Positions 13,926-22,204 of a stretch of 22,215 nucleotides of DNA are shown here, one piece after another (position 1 is the stretch's first letter; each line of letters opens with the position of its first letter). The position numbers were made by a program, and so were the translations under genes. The stretch comes from a virus: positions 1-22,215 of IMG/VR virus record IMGVR_UViG_3300008266_009996. One strand, 5' to 3'. The notes under the pieces are model-generated. The model searched no databases. It was given only the letters and a program-made list of their open reading frames with translations, and was not told the origin of the DNA.

Positions 13926-15689
13926 TTATCTTCTCTTGTTAATTGAATTGAGTATTTCCTCTACAACATCTCCACCATTTTCAAGTAAGTCATCACCCAT
14001 CACGGTATTTATGATTTGTTTTTTTCTAGTAAGAATATCATATATTGCGCCCTCAATTGAGTTATCAAATAATGGGTAATAAACAAGAACATTATTTTTT
14101 TGTCCGTAACGATACGCTCTATCCTCAGCCTGTGCGTGTTCCGCAGGGACAAATGATAAGTCATTCATTATTACCACTTCTGCCGATGTTAATGTTAAAC
14201 CAACACCTGCCGCTTTAAGGTTACCTACAAATACTTTAATTTTTTCATTATCTTGAAACTGATCTACGGCATATTGTCTTTGAGGTTTAGTACAACTACC
14301 ATCCAAGTAAACAGACTGTTTCCCAAAATGATTATGTATCATTTGTAATGTATCCGTAAAATTTGTGAATATGATAACCTTTTTACCTTGTTCAATTATG
14401 TTCTCAACAAATTCAATTGTGTGTTTGATTTTTTCGTTTGCAATAATTTTTCTAACTTTCATCAATTTACTAAACTGAATAGTCAAAGATGATGATTCGT
14501 CAGATTTGTTTTCATACCAATCATAATATTCTCCCATCATTTCTTCGTAGTCTTTAGAAACTAATCTTAGATATATTGGTGAAATAATTTTATCTGGTAA
14601 ATCAAGGACATCTTCTTTCAATCGTCTTAACATCTGTTTTGAAGTCCTGTCTCTTAATTCCTCAAGATTTGATGCTCCTTGTACATTCCATACTTTTCTT
14701 TTCCCTGCCATGAATTGATATCCCTGACAGTATCGGATAGCATAAGCCATCCAATTCTGTGCTACGGGACTTTCGATGATACTCAAAAGATTATAGTAAT
14801 TCATGGGACGAGATGTCATTGGTGTTCCTGTCAACAACCACACTCGTTTAATATCTTTAACGAATGAATTAATAATTTTAGTTCGTTGAGCTTGTGGATT
14901 TGATATCATATGTGCCTCATCCAAAATAACCAAGTCAAAATTTGAATTATGTATGATTGAATTGTCTTTATTTTTTGTATCGTAGAAATTTTTAAGAATG
15001 TCGTAATTAACAATCGTAAAGTCTTCTTCTGTAGAGAATTTTTTACCTTCACTAATATAAACACTACGATCAGTATAATTTTCAATCTCTCGTTGCCAAT
15101 TTATTTTTAATGATGCGGGACATACAATTAAAATTCTTTTTGCACCTGTTTCTAAAGCGGCAATTATTGTGGAAGTTGTTTTACCAAGTCCCATATCATC
15201 CGCAAGAATAAATCTTTTAGAACCAACTAATTTCTCAATCGCTTCTTTTTGGTGGGTAAGTGGTGGTCTATGTTCGTATTTAGAATAATCAATATCAACT
15301 TTCTCTATTGTGTGGGTTTTAATTAATGCGGATTTAGGAACCCAAAATTCAGTTAAATCATCCTTCTCAAAAAATTTACCCCAAATATGATATGACTTTT
15401 CTTTTTCCACTAAAAGTTTCTCAACATAAACAGTTTCAGGAACTTCTAATAGATATTTTTCTTCAGCAAATTTCTTTGCGAAGTATGAATCCAAGTCAAC
15501 CCATTTACGAGCAACTTTTGGTTTTACATCATGATAAGTATTTATATAATCTGATTGTGATCTAGTAGGAAAGAATTTTTTACTCTTTTCTTTTTTAGTT
15601 TTTAAAGATAAAATATAGTTATTCGCACCTGAATATACCTCAAGTACTTCTAATGCTTTTTGCTCTATCGTTTTCGTTAGAATATCCAA
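13926..15689 (-). CDS. SNF2-family DNA helicase/translocase
   Basis: This 587-residue superfamily 2 ATPase has the Q-like entry PPLTHQKEAIEKL (142-154), Walker A DDMGLGKTT (164-172) and CPASLKINW (190-198). The DEAH box is at 257-260 and motif III LLTGTP at 285-290. Motif IV is KVIIFTNF (437-444), motif V GLTLTSAEVVIM (497-508) and motif VI QAEDRAYRYGQ (520-530). MGLGKT and the arginine pair in QAEDRAYRYGQ are typical of SNF2/SMARCAL1-type translocases that remodel forked or annealed DNA; T4 UvsW does a comparable job. The N-terminal 140 residues are not recognised. The first codon is TTG (15689-15687); no better in-frame ATG is seen near it and no Shine-Dalgarno is present, so the start is uncertain. 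It heads the minus-strand operon and lacks a clear TATTTATA motif. Confidence 0.9.
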   Translation of the reverse strand: MDILTKTIEQKALEVLEVYSGANNYILSLKTKKEKSKKFFPTRSQSDYINTYHDVKPKVARKWVDLDSYFAKKFAEEKYLLEVPETVYVEKLLVEKEKSYHIWGKFFEKDDLTEFWVPKSALIKTHTIEKVDIDYSKYEHRPPLTHQKEAIEKLVGSKRFILADDMGLGKTTSTIIAALETGAKRILIVCPASLKINWQREIENYTDRSVYISEGKKFSTEEDFTIVNYDILKNFYDTKNKDNSIIHNSNFDLVILDEAHMISNPQAQRTKIINSFVKDIKRVWLLTGTPMTSRPMNYYNLLSIIESPVAQNWMAYAIRYCQGYQFMAGKRKVWNVQGASNLEELRDRTSKQMLRRLKEDVLDLPDKIISPIYLRLVSKDYEEMMGEYYDWYENKSDESSSLTIQFSKLMKVRKIIANEKIKHTIEFVENIIEQGKKVIIFTNFTDTLQMIHNHFGKQSVYLDGSCTKPQRQYAVDQFQDNEKIKVFVGNLKAAGVGLTLTSAEVVIMNDLSFVPAEHAQAEDRAYRYGQKNNVLVYYPLFDNSIEGAIYDILTRKKQIINTVMGDDLLENGGDVVEEILNSINKRR

Positions 15690-15749
15690 ACTAATTAGTT
15701 TTTTATAATAATAATCAATATTTAGATATTTATCAATAAAACTGTTTTT
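15690..15749. promoter_or_regulatory. Divergent intergenic region between helicase and gp14-like genes
   Basis: This 60-nt A/T-only stretch separates two divergent units. A TATTTATC motif (15727-15734, + strand) lies 15 nt before the gp14-like ATG, and the ATATTTA core is doubled (starting near 15719 and 15728). No equally good motif faces the helicase, which may use another promoter class. Confidence 0.4.
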
Positions 15750-16262
15750 ATGTCAAATAAAGTACCTATTACAAGACTGGGTAAGTTTTTCGGAGAAAAT
15801 GATTTTAACCTTGATATCTCAATGGGAGAAGAATGGTTAGTCGGGGATATGAACTTTACTTGTGTTCTTTATCGTATTGATAGATATAAAACAAAAACTG
15901 ATGATGTTTATGGTGAGACTGTTGAGGACGGAATTAAATTCTTACCTCCTGTTGAGTTCAATGCGTTTGTACAAGTATCGGCACCTGAAAATAAAATGAT
16001 GGGAACTACAAGAATTGATCAGATGGAACCTGGTAATATTAGAGTGTCTGTTTATCAAAAAACATTAGATGATTTGGAAATTGATATAAATTTTGGTGAT
16101 TATATAGGTTACTATGAAAGTGAAACTTTGGTTAGATATTATACGGTTAATAACGATGGTCGTGTAGTTTCTGATAATAAACATACATACGGTGGGTATA
16201 AACCTTTTTATCGTACAATATCGGCATCTCCTGTTGGACCTAATGAATTTAGAGGATTATGA
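15750..16262 (+). CDS. Putative neck/head-closure protein (gp14-like)
   Basis: This 170-residue protein is predicted to be mostly beta strands with no catalytic motif. It has a YGETVEDGIKFLPPVEFNAF segment (about 54-73) followed by EPGNIRVSVYQKTLDDLEID, then INFGDYIGYYESETLVRYYT. The last pattern, in which a GDYI or GDYV hairpin precedes an aromatic-rich strand, recalls small head-closure and neck proteins. The position between gp13-like and gp15-like genes supports a gp14 counterpart, though T4 gp14 is larger (256 residues). Its TGA stop overlaps the next ATG (ATGA), coupling it to the nuclease-like gene. A candidate late motif precedes it. Confidence 0.5.
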   Translation: MSNKVPITRLGKFFGENDFNLDISMGEEWLVGDMNFTCVLYRIDRYKTKTDDVYGETVEDGIKFLPPVEFNAFVQVSAPENKMMGTTRIDQMEPGNIRVSVYQKTLDDLEIDINFGDYIGYYESETLVRYYTVNNDGRVVSDNKHTYGGYKPFYRTISASPVGPNEFRGL

Positions 16263-17263
16263 GAAAAATGAAAATAATGTTGTCTGAGTCACAATATTTT
16301 AAAGTGATGAGGTTAGTGAATGAAGAAGAAGAAATTGATATCATTGATGAACCAACAAAATATACTTATTTGAGTGTGAATCCTTGGCAGAAAGGAACTA
16401 CCAAAAAATATTTTTTTAATAAGGTAAGATCAGTACCTGATAAATCACCAATACCAGGAAAAATTAAATTGGTTGGTAACCGTGGGGAGTTTATTTTCAA
16501 TAAAAGTGATTTAAGATTTAATGTTGAAAAAGAAACCATAAGTGTTGATCAATGGTTATTAGATAAAGATTTTAATTTGGGGGAAGGCGCTAATGAACCT
16601 CAAAATATGGGAATTACTCCGAATAATATTAGAAAGGCATTGAGTTTGGCGTTTCCTAATAATTGGATGTCTGAGGATGATATATATAGTGCGGGTTTAA
16701 GAGGTGTTTACACTATTGGTGATAAAATTAATGATCAAACAGAAGATTGGTCTATTATGAATTATTTTGATACCAAGCCCGAAATTCATGATTTGATATT
16801 TTTAAGATATAAAGAACAAGACAGTAATGAAGATATTATTGATTGGATGATAAATTTATTTAAAAATGATGATGCATTCACACAACTTTTAGTTGATAGA
16901 CAATGGCAGTCAATTGAAAATGGGTTAAAATTAGAGAGGGATTCCGTTAAATACCTTTTAACCAAACTTAAAAGTGCTTCTATTACTTTTTATCCTCACG
17001 GTTCTAAAATGGATAGATGGTACGGTATTGATGTAACAATTAACGGGATTAATTGTCAAGTTAAACCATTAACATCATATTTTGAAAAAGATGGAGTTTA
17101 TACCGTTTATACTTACGGTATGAGAGATTATTCATCTAAAAAAATGGTAAATAAAATAATTTTTGCAAATAATAAAGAAATACTAATATTTGATAATAAA
17201 AATTATTCTGTTAACTCAAGATCAAAAGCAACTTTTAATGAACAACCAAAAATAGTAAAATAA
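16259..17263 (+). CDS. Unknown protein with a candidate PD-(D/E)xK-type nuclease core
   Basis: I do not recognise this 334-residue protein as a named family. The first 24 residues (MKIMLSESQYFKVMRLVNEE, beginning at residue 4) form an amphipathic peptide. In my recollection similar LSESQ/LTEEQ openings occur in other phage proteins. Residues about 30-110 are beta-rich and 115-215 mainly helical. The end holds LERDSVKYLL (225-234), then YGIDVTINGINCQVKPL (255-271). This gives the spacing of a PD-(D/E)xK nuclease core: E226 on helix A, D258, and Q267-x-K269. Conserved Trp and Tyr surround it. It might cut DNA during packaging or processing. It is coupled to the gp14-like gene and ends 1 nt before the next ATG, so a structural or assembly role is equally possible. 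Confidence 0.45.
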   Translation: MRKMKIMLSESQYFKVMRLVNEEEEIDIIDEPTKYTYLSVNPWQKGTTKKYFFNKVRSVPDKSPIPGKIKLVGNRGEFIFNKSDLRFNVEKETISVDQWLLDKDFNLGEGANEPQNMGITPNNIRKALSLAFPNNWMSEDDIYSAGLRGVYTIGDKINDQTEDWSIMNYFDTKPEIHDLIFLRYKEQDSNEDIIDWMINLFKNDDAFTQLLVDRQWQSIENGLKLERDSVKYLLTKLKSASITFYPHGSKMDRWYGIDVTINGINCQVKPLTSYFEKDGVYTVYTYGMRDYSSKKMVNKIIFANNKEILIFDNKNYSVNSRSKATFNEQPKIVK

Positions 17264-17264
17264 A

Positions 17265-18302
17265 ATGCCGATACCTAAAAAAATAAAAAAAACATTACCA
17301 CTTACTCAATCTAAAACTTTATATCCAAGAAGAGAGGAACTTAAAGAAATGATTGAAAGGGATGGTACTTACCTACCAAAGTCGTTACTCCATGCGGATT
17401 TGGATAGAGGTTTTTTAGATTTTGTACGAGATGAATTAAAATGTGTCGTTGAGGGTAAAACGGTACCAATGGTTGATATACTAATCTCAACTCAAAATTG
17501 GAGTCAGTTTGTTGAAACATGGGATTTCCAAAACATTGATAAAAATGCGGAACCCCCATTTATTACAGTAATTAGAACACCTGAAGTTAAATACGGATCA
17601 AATCCTGCATTAAGATGGAACATTCCAAATAGAAGACAATATTATTATGCTCAAGTACCAACATGGGATGGACAACGACACGGAATGGACATTTATAAAA
17701 TTCCACAACCAGTACCTGTTGATATAAAATATACGGTTGCGATCATTTGTAACAGAATGAGAGAACTAAATAAGTTTAATCAGATTATACTTGAGAAGTT
17801 TTCATCAAGACAAGCGTATCAAAATATTAAAGGACATTATATTCCAATTGTTAATGATGATATTACTGATGAATCAGTTTTAGATCTTGAGAAAAGAAAA
17901 GTTTATATTCAGAAGTATTCATTCACTATGTTAGGATTTCTTATTGATGAAGAGGAATTTGAAGTACAACCTGCGGTTACAAGGATATTCCAAATGTTTG
18001 AAGTGGACACTCAAACAAGAAAACGAAAACCAAGAAGAGAAGAACCGGCACCACCTTCATTATATACAACAACATATCCTGACGGAGTCACTGAAACGAT
18101 ACAAACTTTTGAGTACACTGCAAACCTATATTTAACCGATACTTATAATGTTGATAATTTTAGTGTGTATATAAATGGTGATTATTATGGTGATACTTTG
18201 GAGGAATTTCAAATAAATACTAATGACATTTTAACCTTATTAGTGAATAAAATTAATCCATTGGAAGAGAGTAGAATATCATATACTCAAACATTATTAT
18301 AA
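17265..18302 (+). CDS. Putative tail-completion/sheath-terminator protein (gp15-like)
   Basis: This 345-residue protein has a main domain (about 1-245) with VPMVDILISTQNWSQFVETW, a Trp/Pro-rich middle, and PVPVDIKYTVAIICNRMREL followed by LEKFSSRQAYQNIKGHYIPI. KYSFTMLGFLIDEEEFEVQP closes the domain. The pattern of an IPxPVPVDIxY strand, a helix and a long meander is like tail-terminator and tail-completion proteins that cap the sheath and tube. Its place just upstream of the sheath gene matches T4 gp15. Residues about 250-345 follow a basic, Pro-rich linker (RKRKPRREEPAPP) and form a second beta-rich domain not expected in gp15. No enzyme motif is visible. The assignment rests on fold impression and synteny. 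Confidence 0.5.
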   Translation: MPIPKKIKKTLPLTQSKTLYPRREELKEMIERDGTYLPKSLLHADLDRGFLDFVRDELKCVVEGKTVPMVDILISTQNWSQFVETWDFQNIDKNAEPPFITVIRTPEVKYGSNPALRWNIPNRRQYYYAQVPTWDGQRHGMDIYKIPQPVPVDIKYTVAIICNRMRELNKFNQIILEKFSSRQAYQNIKGHYIPIVNDDITDESVLDLEKRKVYIQKYSFTMLGFLIDEEEFEVQPAVTRIFQMFEVDTQTRKRKPRREEPAPPSLYTTTYPDGVTETIQTFEYTANLYLTDTYNVDNFSVYINGDYYGDTLEEFQINTNDILTLLVNKINPLEESRISYTQTLL

Positions 18303-18464
18303 CTACTCCCCGTATATATCCTTTTTTTCTTTACACTTTTCTGTAATTAGATTTTCTAAAAATCTATACATTTTAATTCCGCGCTTATCACAATACTTTT
18401 TTAGTATATCGTGAACCTCAACAGAAATCTTAAGATTCTTTATTTTTTTAGGTGTTTCTTTCAT
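18303..18464 (-). CDS. Small ribbon-helix-helix DNA-binding protein (Arc/CopG/MetJ-like)
   Basis: This 53-residue basic protein starts at ATG 18464-18462. A longer frame from TTG at 18497 would run over a palindrome and is less likely. LKISVEVHDILKKYCDKRG is a strand-helix pattern typical of a ribbon-helix-helix fold, followed by a short turn and a second helix (MYRFLENLITEKC), then a Lys-rich tail. Such proteins dimerise and read DNA with paired beta strands. The gene is divergent from the tail sheath and 122 nt from its start. Between them lies the palindrome AAAGTATAAATACTTT, a natural operator candidate. It probably controls the sheath unit and itself, but target and signal are inferred. 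The 3' end abuts the gp15-like stop with no gap. Confidence 0.65.
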   Translation of the reverse strand: MKETPKKIKNLKISVEVHDILKKYCDKRGIKMYRFLENLITEKCKEKKDIYGE

Positions 18465-18495
18465 AGGTAGAATAAAGGCAGAATAAAATCTCACC

Positions 18496-18511
18496 AAAGT
18501 ATAAATACTTT
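18496..18511. promoter_or_regulatory. Palindrome AAAGTAT-AA-ATACTTT, candidate operator
   Basis: The 7-bp arms (18496-18502 and 18505-18511) are perfect with a 2-nt centre. Its core reads TATAAATA on the + strand and TATTTATA on the - strand (18500-18507), 35 nt from the ribbon-helix-helix ATG. It sits between the two divergent genes. It could be the regulator's own operator, a promoter element, or both. Confidence 0.5.
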
Positions 18512-18543
18512 ATCAGAAGTAAAGTTTTTGCCTAATTCACCAA

Positions 18544-18551
18544 TATTTATA
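18544..18551 (+). promoter_or_regulatory. TATTTATA motif upstream of the sheath gene
   Basis: An exact TATTTATA lies 35 nt before the ATG at 18587, followed by an unusually A-rich leader. The longer leader than at other sites and the A-run next to the ATG may favour high expression of this abundant protein. Confidence 0.45.
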
Positions 18552-18586
18552 TATAAAAAATAAATCTATAAACAAAAAAAAACAAA

Positions 18587-21500
18587 ATGGCAACTAACAG
18601 TAAAGTATTTGTATCACCAGGTGTCTATACTTCAGAAGTTGATTTGAGTTTCGTTGCTCAAAGTGTGGGTGTTACCACATTGGGTATTGCGGGAGAGACT
18701 TTAAAAGGACCTGCATTCGAACCGATATTCATTAGAAACTTCGATGAATTCACGACATACTTCGGTGGTACTTCTCCTGAAAAATTTGTAAATACTCAAA
18801 TTCCTAAATATGAAGCAGCATACATCGCAAAGGCGTATTTACAACAATCAAATCAATTATTTGTAACAAGAATCCTTGGATTATCGGGTTATGATGCGGG
18901 ACCATCTTGGTCAGTAGTTACAGTTGCAAATGTTGATCCAACGACTGTTGGGTTTGATTGTGCAAGTGGTGTAACCGTTGATTGTGTTTTTGAATGTACT
19001 TCAGCTAATACTATTGATTTTACGGTACCTTTTAGTGGATGTAACAGTACTGACGGGACAGTTAACTTTTTAAGTGATTTTCCTACAGTAATACAAAGTA
19101 TGTTAACAGAATCATACCAACAATTTGACGGAGGAACCTCATCAATAGATGCTGATATTACAAGTACAATTTTTAGTATTATCTCTTTAGATGATCCAAC
19201 TACAGGACAGACAGTAATTGATTATTTTGGTTCTATTGATCCTGATGATTATTCAGGATTTACTAATCCTACTTTTTCTGCGGGAACTCAAAACAATAGA
19301 TTTGATGTACCTTCAGTTGATTTAGCTCAAACTGATTTAACATCACCATTAAATGATTCTTGGTATTACGCTTTATTTGATAATACAGGTAATGGTAATT
19401 ACACAGGATTCTCATTTTACTCATATGTAACAGGAGTTACTGCAACTACAACAACAAGTAATTGTGCATCATTCTACGACTATTCAATTAGTGGAACATC
19501 CGCAAGTATAAACTATAATACTAATGTTATTAGTGTTTGTTTACCATCAGGGTTTACAGGTAATTTATCGGCATTAACTCCGACATTCAGTGCGTGTACA
19601 ACAGGGGTTAGTGTTAATAGTGTTACACAGGTAAGTAATTCCACAGTGGTAAACTTCTCAGCAGGTACTGTGGAATATGTGTTAACATCGGGAGATGGAT
19701 CAGTTACAACAACTTGGACTGTAAATGTTTATGAATACGATCCTTGTTTAACTTGTCCTGGTTCTAACGGTGGATCACAAAATGTTGGTGAATTTACAAC
19801 TTGTTATTCAGGTAATGTCGTTGGTAAAATTTATCTTTACACAGGTAATTCATTCACTGATTACGATGATTTAGTCGTAACAACATTAAGATCAAGAGGT
19901 GTATCTAATTATACTGATGGAAATAACCCAACTTGGGAAGTGACAGGAATTACTGACGTAACTCTTGATATGACAGGACCTTATTCAGGGGTTTCTAAAA
20001 ATCCTTATTTACCATTTGTGGTTAATGTTACCAACTACCAAGGAGATTCATTCTCGTTTGAAACATCAATGAGTATATCAGACGCTAAATATGTAACTAA
20101 AGTATTTGGTACTAGTAATTTTGGTAAACCTAGAACAACAGTTCCATTAATGGTTGAGGAAAGATTCCAATCATTATTAAATTACGCATATAGAAAAGGT
20201 TATATTAGAGGATTAAATTCTGAGTTAATTTCACTTGATTCCGCTCAAAGTCAAAGTTCTACATCTATTGGGTGGTACTTAGATAGATATCAATCACCAA
20301 GTTCCCCTTGGGTTGTATCCGAAGTAAGAGGTAGTAAAGTTTATAACTTATTCAAATTCTATACAATTGCTGACGGTAATGATGCAAACACAAGTGTAAA
20401 ACTTTCAATTACAGATATTTCATTCGCTAATCAAACATTTACAGTGTTAGTTAGAGATTATTTTGATACAGATTCTGCACCTACAGTTCTTGAGAAATTC
20501 ACTAACTGTTCAATGGATCCAAGTCAAAATAGTTTTATTGCTAAAAAAATTGGTACATTAGATGGTGAATACGAATTGAACTCTAAATATGTTATGGTTG
20601 AAATGAATGAGGATGCTCCTATTGATTCACTACCTTGTGGATTTGAAGGGTTTAACTTCAGAGAGTACTCAGGTGCTAGATCTCCATTCCCAATCTTTAA
20701 AACAAAATACGATTTCCCTGGTGAAGTAATTTATAACCCACCATTTGGTTTACCAACAGGAGGAGATAACGCAACTACAACAGGTGGTGATAATGTTAGA
20801 AGAACATATTTGGGTATGTCTAATTTCTGGGGTTACGATCCTGACTTCTTTGAGTATGTTGGTAAAAGAAATCCAATTTCTACTTGCGACATTGAGGGAG
20901 GACAGTGGTCTTACAGAACAAGAGGATTCCACATGGATAAAAACGCAAGTGGTATTACTATCGGAAGTGCGTTCTCAACAAGTGGAACACCAAGATTCTA
21001 TGTAGGTGATGCACCGTTTGCTTCAGAACCTATAAATGAAACAAGTCCTTACTACAGATTGTTCTCAAGAAAATTCACTTTGTTTGTACAAGGAGGGTTT
21101 GATGGATGGGACATATATAGAGAAAGAAGAACAAATAGTGATAGATATGTTTTAGGTAGAATCGGATTCTTAAATGGTTCTTGTCCTACAGATAGATATC
21201 CTGATGCTAAAGGATGGGGAGCGTTTAAACAAATTTCTATCGGTGACGGTACAAGAACTTGGGCAAATACTGACTACTACGCATATTTGTTGGGTATTAG
21301 AACATTCTCTAACCCTGAAGCGGTAAACATTAATGTATTCGTAACTCCTGGTATTGATTATGTAAATAATTCAGACTTGGTTGGTGATGCGGTTGAGATG
21401 ATTGAGTTTGAGAGAGCTGATTCATTGTATATTACAACAACACCTGACTACGATTTATTATTACCGACAACGACAGGAACTGATGGTTTAATCTATCCTA

Positions 21501-22159
21501 CTGAAGCGGTTGATAATTTGGAGACTGCGGGAATTGACTCTAACTATACTTGTACTTACTATCCTTGGGTATTAACTCGTGATACTGTTAATAACACACA
21601 AATCTATATCCCAGCAACAGCTGAGGTAACTAGAAACTTGGCGTTGACAGATAATATCGCATTCCCTTGGTTCGCCGCGGCGGGTTACACTCGTGGTATT
21701 GTTAACTCAATCAAAGCTCGTAAGAAGTTGACTCAAGAAGATAGAGACACATTATATGTAGGTAGAATCAACCCAATCGCAACCTTCTCTGATGTTGGTA
21801 CAGTAATTTGGGGTAACAAAACTCTACAAGTTAGAGAGTCAGCACTTGACAGAATCAATGTTAGACGATTGTTACTACAAGCTCGTAAATTGATTTCAGC
21901 GGTTTCTGTGAGATTGTTGTTCGATCAAAACGATGAACAAGTTAGACAAGACTTCTTAAATGCGGTTAACCCTATCTTGGATTCAATCAGAAGAGACAGA
22001 GGTTTATATGATTTCCGTGTGACAGTTTCAAGTGATACTGCAGACTTAGATAGAAATCAGTTAACAGGTAAGATTTATGTGAAACCTACTCGTTCACTTG
22101 AATTTATTGATATCACATTCTACATTACCCCAACAGGAGCGTCGTTTGAGAATATCTAA
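18587..22159 (+). CDS. Contractile tail sheath protein with large inserted Ig-like region (gp18-like)
   Basis: The N-terminus SPGVYTSEVDLSFVAQSVGV (10-29) with GIAGETLKGPAFEPIFI and FDEFTTYFGG is the classic sheath start. The C-terminus (about 1070-1190) has LLLQARKLISAVSVRLLFDQ, the hallmark helix, and RDRGLYDFRVTVSSDT with the final beta strands that link subunits. At 1190 residues it is almost twice T4 gp18 (659). The extra length lies mainly between about residues 110 and 480. It includes a segment (about 294-385) with VISVCLPSGFTGNLSALTPT and ending in TTWTVNVYEYDP, resembling DUF5018-type Ig-like domains of Bacteroidetes surface proteins. Several Cys occur there. The insertion should face outward on the tail. 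It contracts to drive the tube through the host envelope. The gene is followed at once by a strong terminator. Confidence 0.92.
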   Translation: MATNSKVFVSPGVYTSEVDLSFVAQSVGVTTLGIAGETLKGPAFEPIFIRNFDEFTTYFGGTSPEKFVNTQIPKYEAAYIAKAYLQQSNQLFVTRILGLSGYDAGPSWSVVTVANVDPTTVGFDCASGVTVDCVFECTSANTIDFTVPFSGCNSTDGTVNFLSDFPTVIQSMLTESYQQFDGGTSSIDADITSTIFSIISLDDPTTGQTVIDYFGSIDPDDYSGFTNPTFSAGTQNNRFDVPSVDLAQTDLTSPLNDSWYYALFDNTGNGNYTGFSFYSYVTGVTATTTTSNCASFYDYSISGTSASINYNTNVISVCLPSGFTGNLSALTPTFSACTTGVSVNSVTQVSNSTVVNFSAGTVEYVLTSGDGSVTTTWTVNVYEYDPCLTCPGSNGGSQNVGEFTTCYSGNVVGKIYLYTGNSFTDYDDLVVTTLRSRGVSNYTDGNNPTWEVTGITDVTLDMTGPYSGVSKNPYLPFVVNVTNYQGDSFSFETSMSISDAKYVTKVFGTSNFGKPRTTVPLMVEERFQSLLNYAYRKGYIRGLNSELISLDSAQSQSSTSIGWYLDRYQSPSSPWVVSEVRGSKVYNLFKFYTIADGNDANTSVKLSITDISFANQTFTVLVRDYFDTDSAPTVLEKFTNCSMDPSQNSFIAKKIGTLDGEYELNSKYVMVEMNEDAPIDSLPCGFEGFNFREYSGARSPFPIFKTKYDFPGEVIYNPPFGLPTGGDNATTTGGDNVRRTYLGMSNFWGYDPDFFEYVGKRNPISTCDIEGGQWSYRTRGFHMDKNASGITIGSAFSTSGTPRFYVGDAPFASEPINETSPYYRLFSRKFTLFVQGGFDGWDIYRERRTNSDRYVLGRIGFLNGSCPTDRYPDAKGWGAFKQISIGDGTRTWANTDYYAYLLGIRTFSNPEAVNINVFVTPGIDYVNNSDLVGDAVEMIEFERADSLYITTTPDYDLLLPTTTGTDGLIYPTEAVDNLETAGIDSNYTCTYYPWVLTRDTVNNTQIYIPATAEVTRNLALTDNIAFPWFAAAGYTRGIVNSIKARKKLTQEDRDTLYVGRINPIATFSDVGTVIWGNKTLQVRESALDRINVRRLLLQARKLISAVSVRLLFDQNDEQVRQDFLNAVNPILDSIRRDRGLYDFRVTVSSDTADLDRNQLTGKIYVKPTRSLEFIDITFYITPTGASFENI

Positions 22160-22176
22160 TAAAAGAATAATAAAAG

Positions 22177-22204
22177 AAAAGGGAGATAAATTCTCCCTTT
22201 TTTT
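22177..22204 (+). terminator. Intrinsic terminator after the tail sheath gene
   Basis: AAAAGGGAGA (22177-22186) pairs perfectly with TCTCCCTTTT (22192-22201) around a TAAAT loop, giving a 10-bp stem with a G/C-rich core that runs into a T tract ending at 22204. It lies 17 nt after the sheath stop. It is the only clear rho-independent terminator in the window. Confidence 0.9.

Noticed and set aside
18465-18497. N-terminal extension of the ribbon-helix-helix protein from a TTG start
   Set aside because: It would place the start inside the palindrome and adds residues unlike the fold; the ATG at 18464 gives a compact domain.
18500-18507. Canonical T4 late box TATAAATA reading toward the sheath gene
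   Set aside because: It is one strand of a palindrome, and elsewhere the motif in gene direction is TATTTATA, so a T4-type late promoter is not the simplest reading; kept as an operator/promoter candidate.
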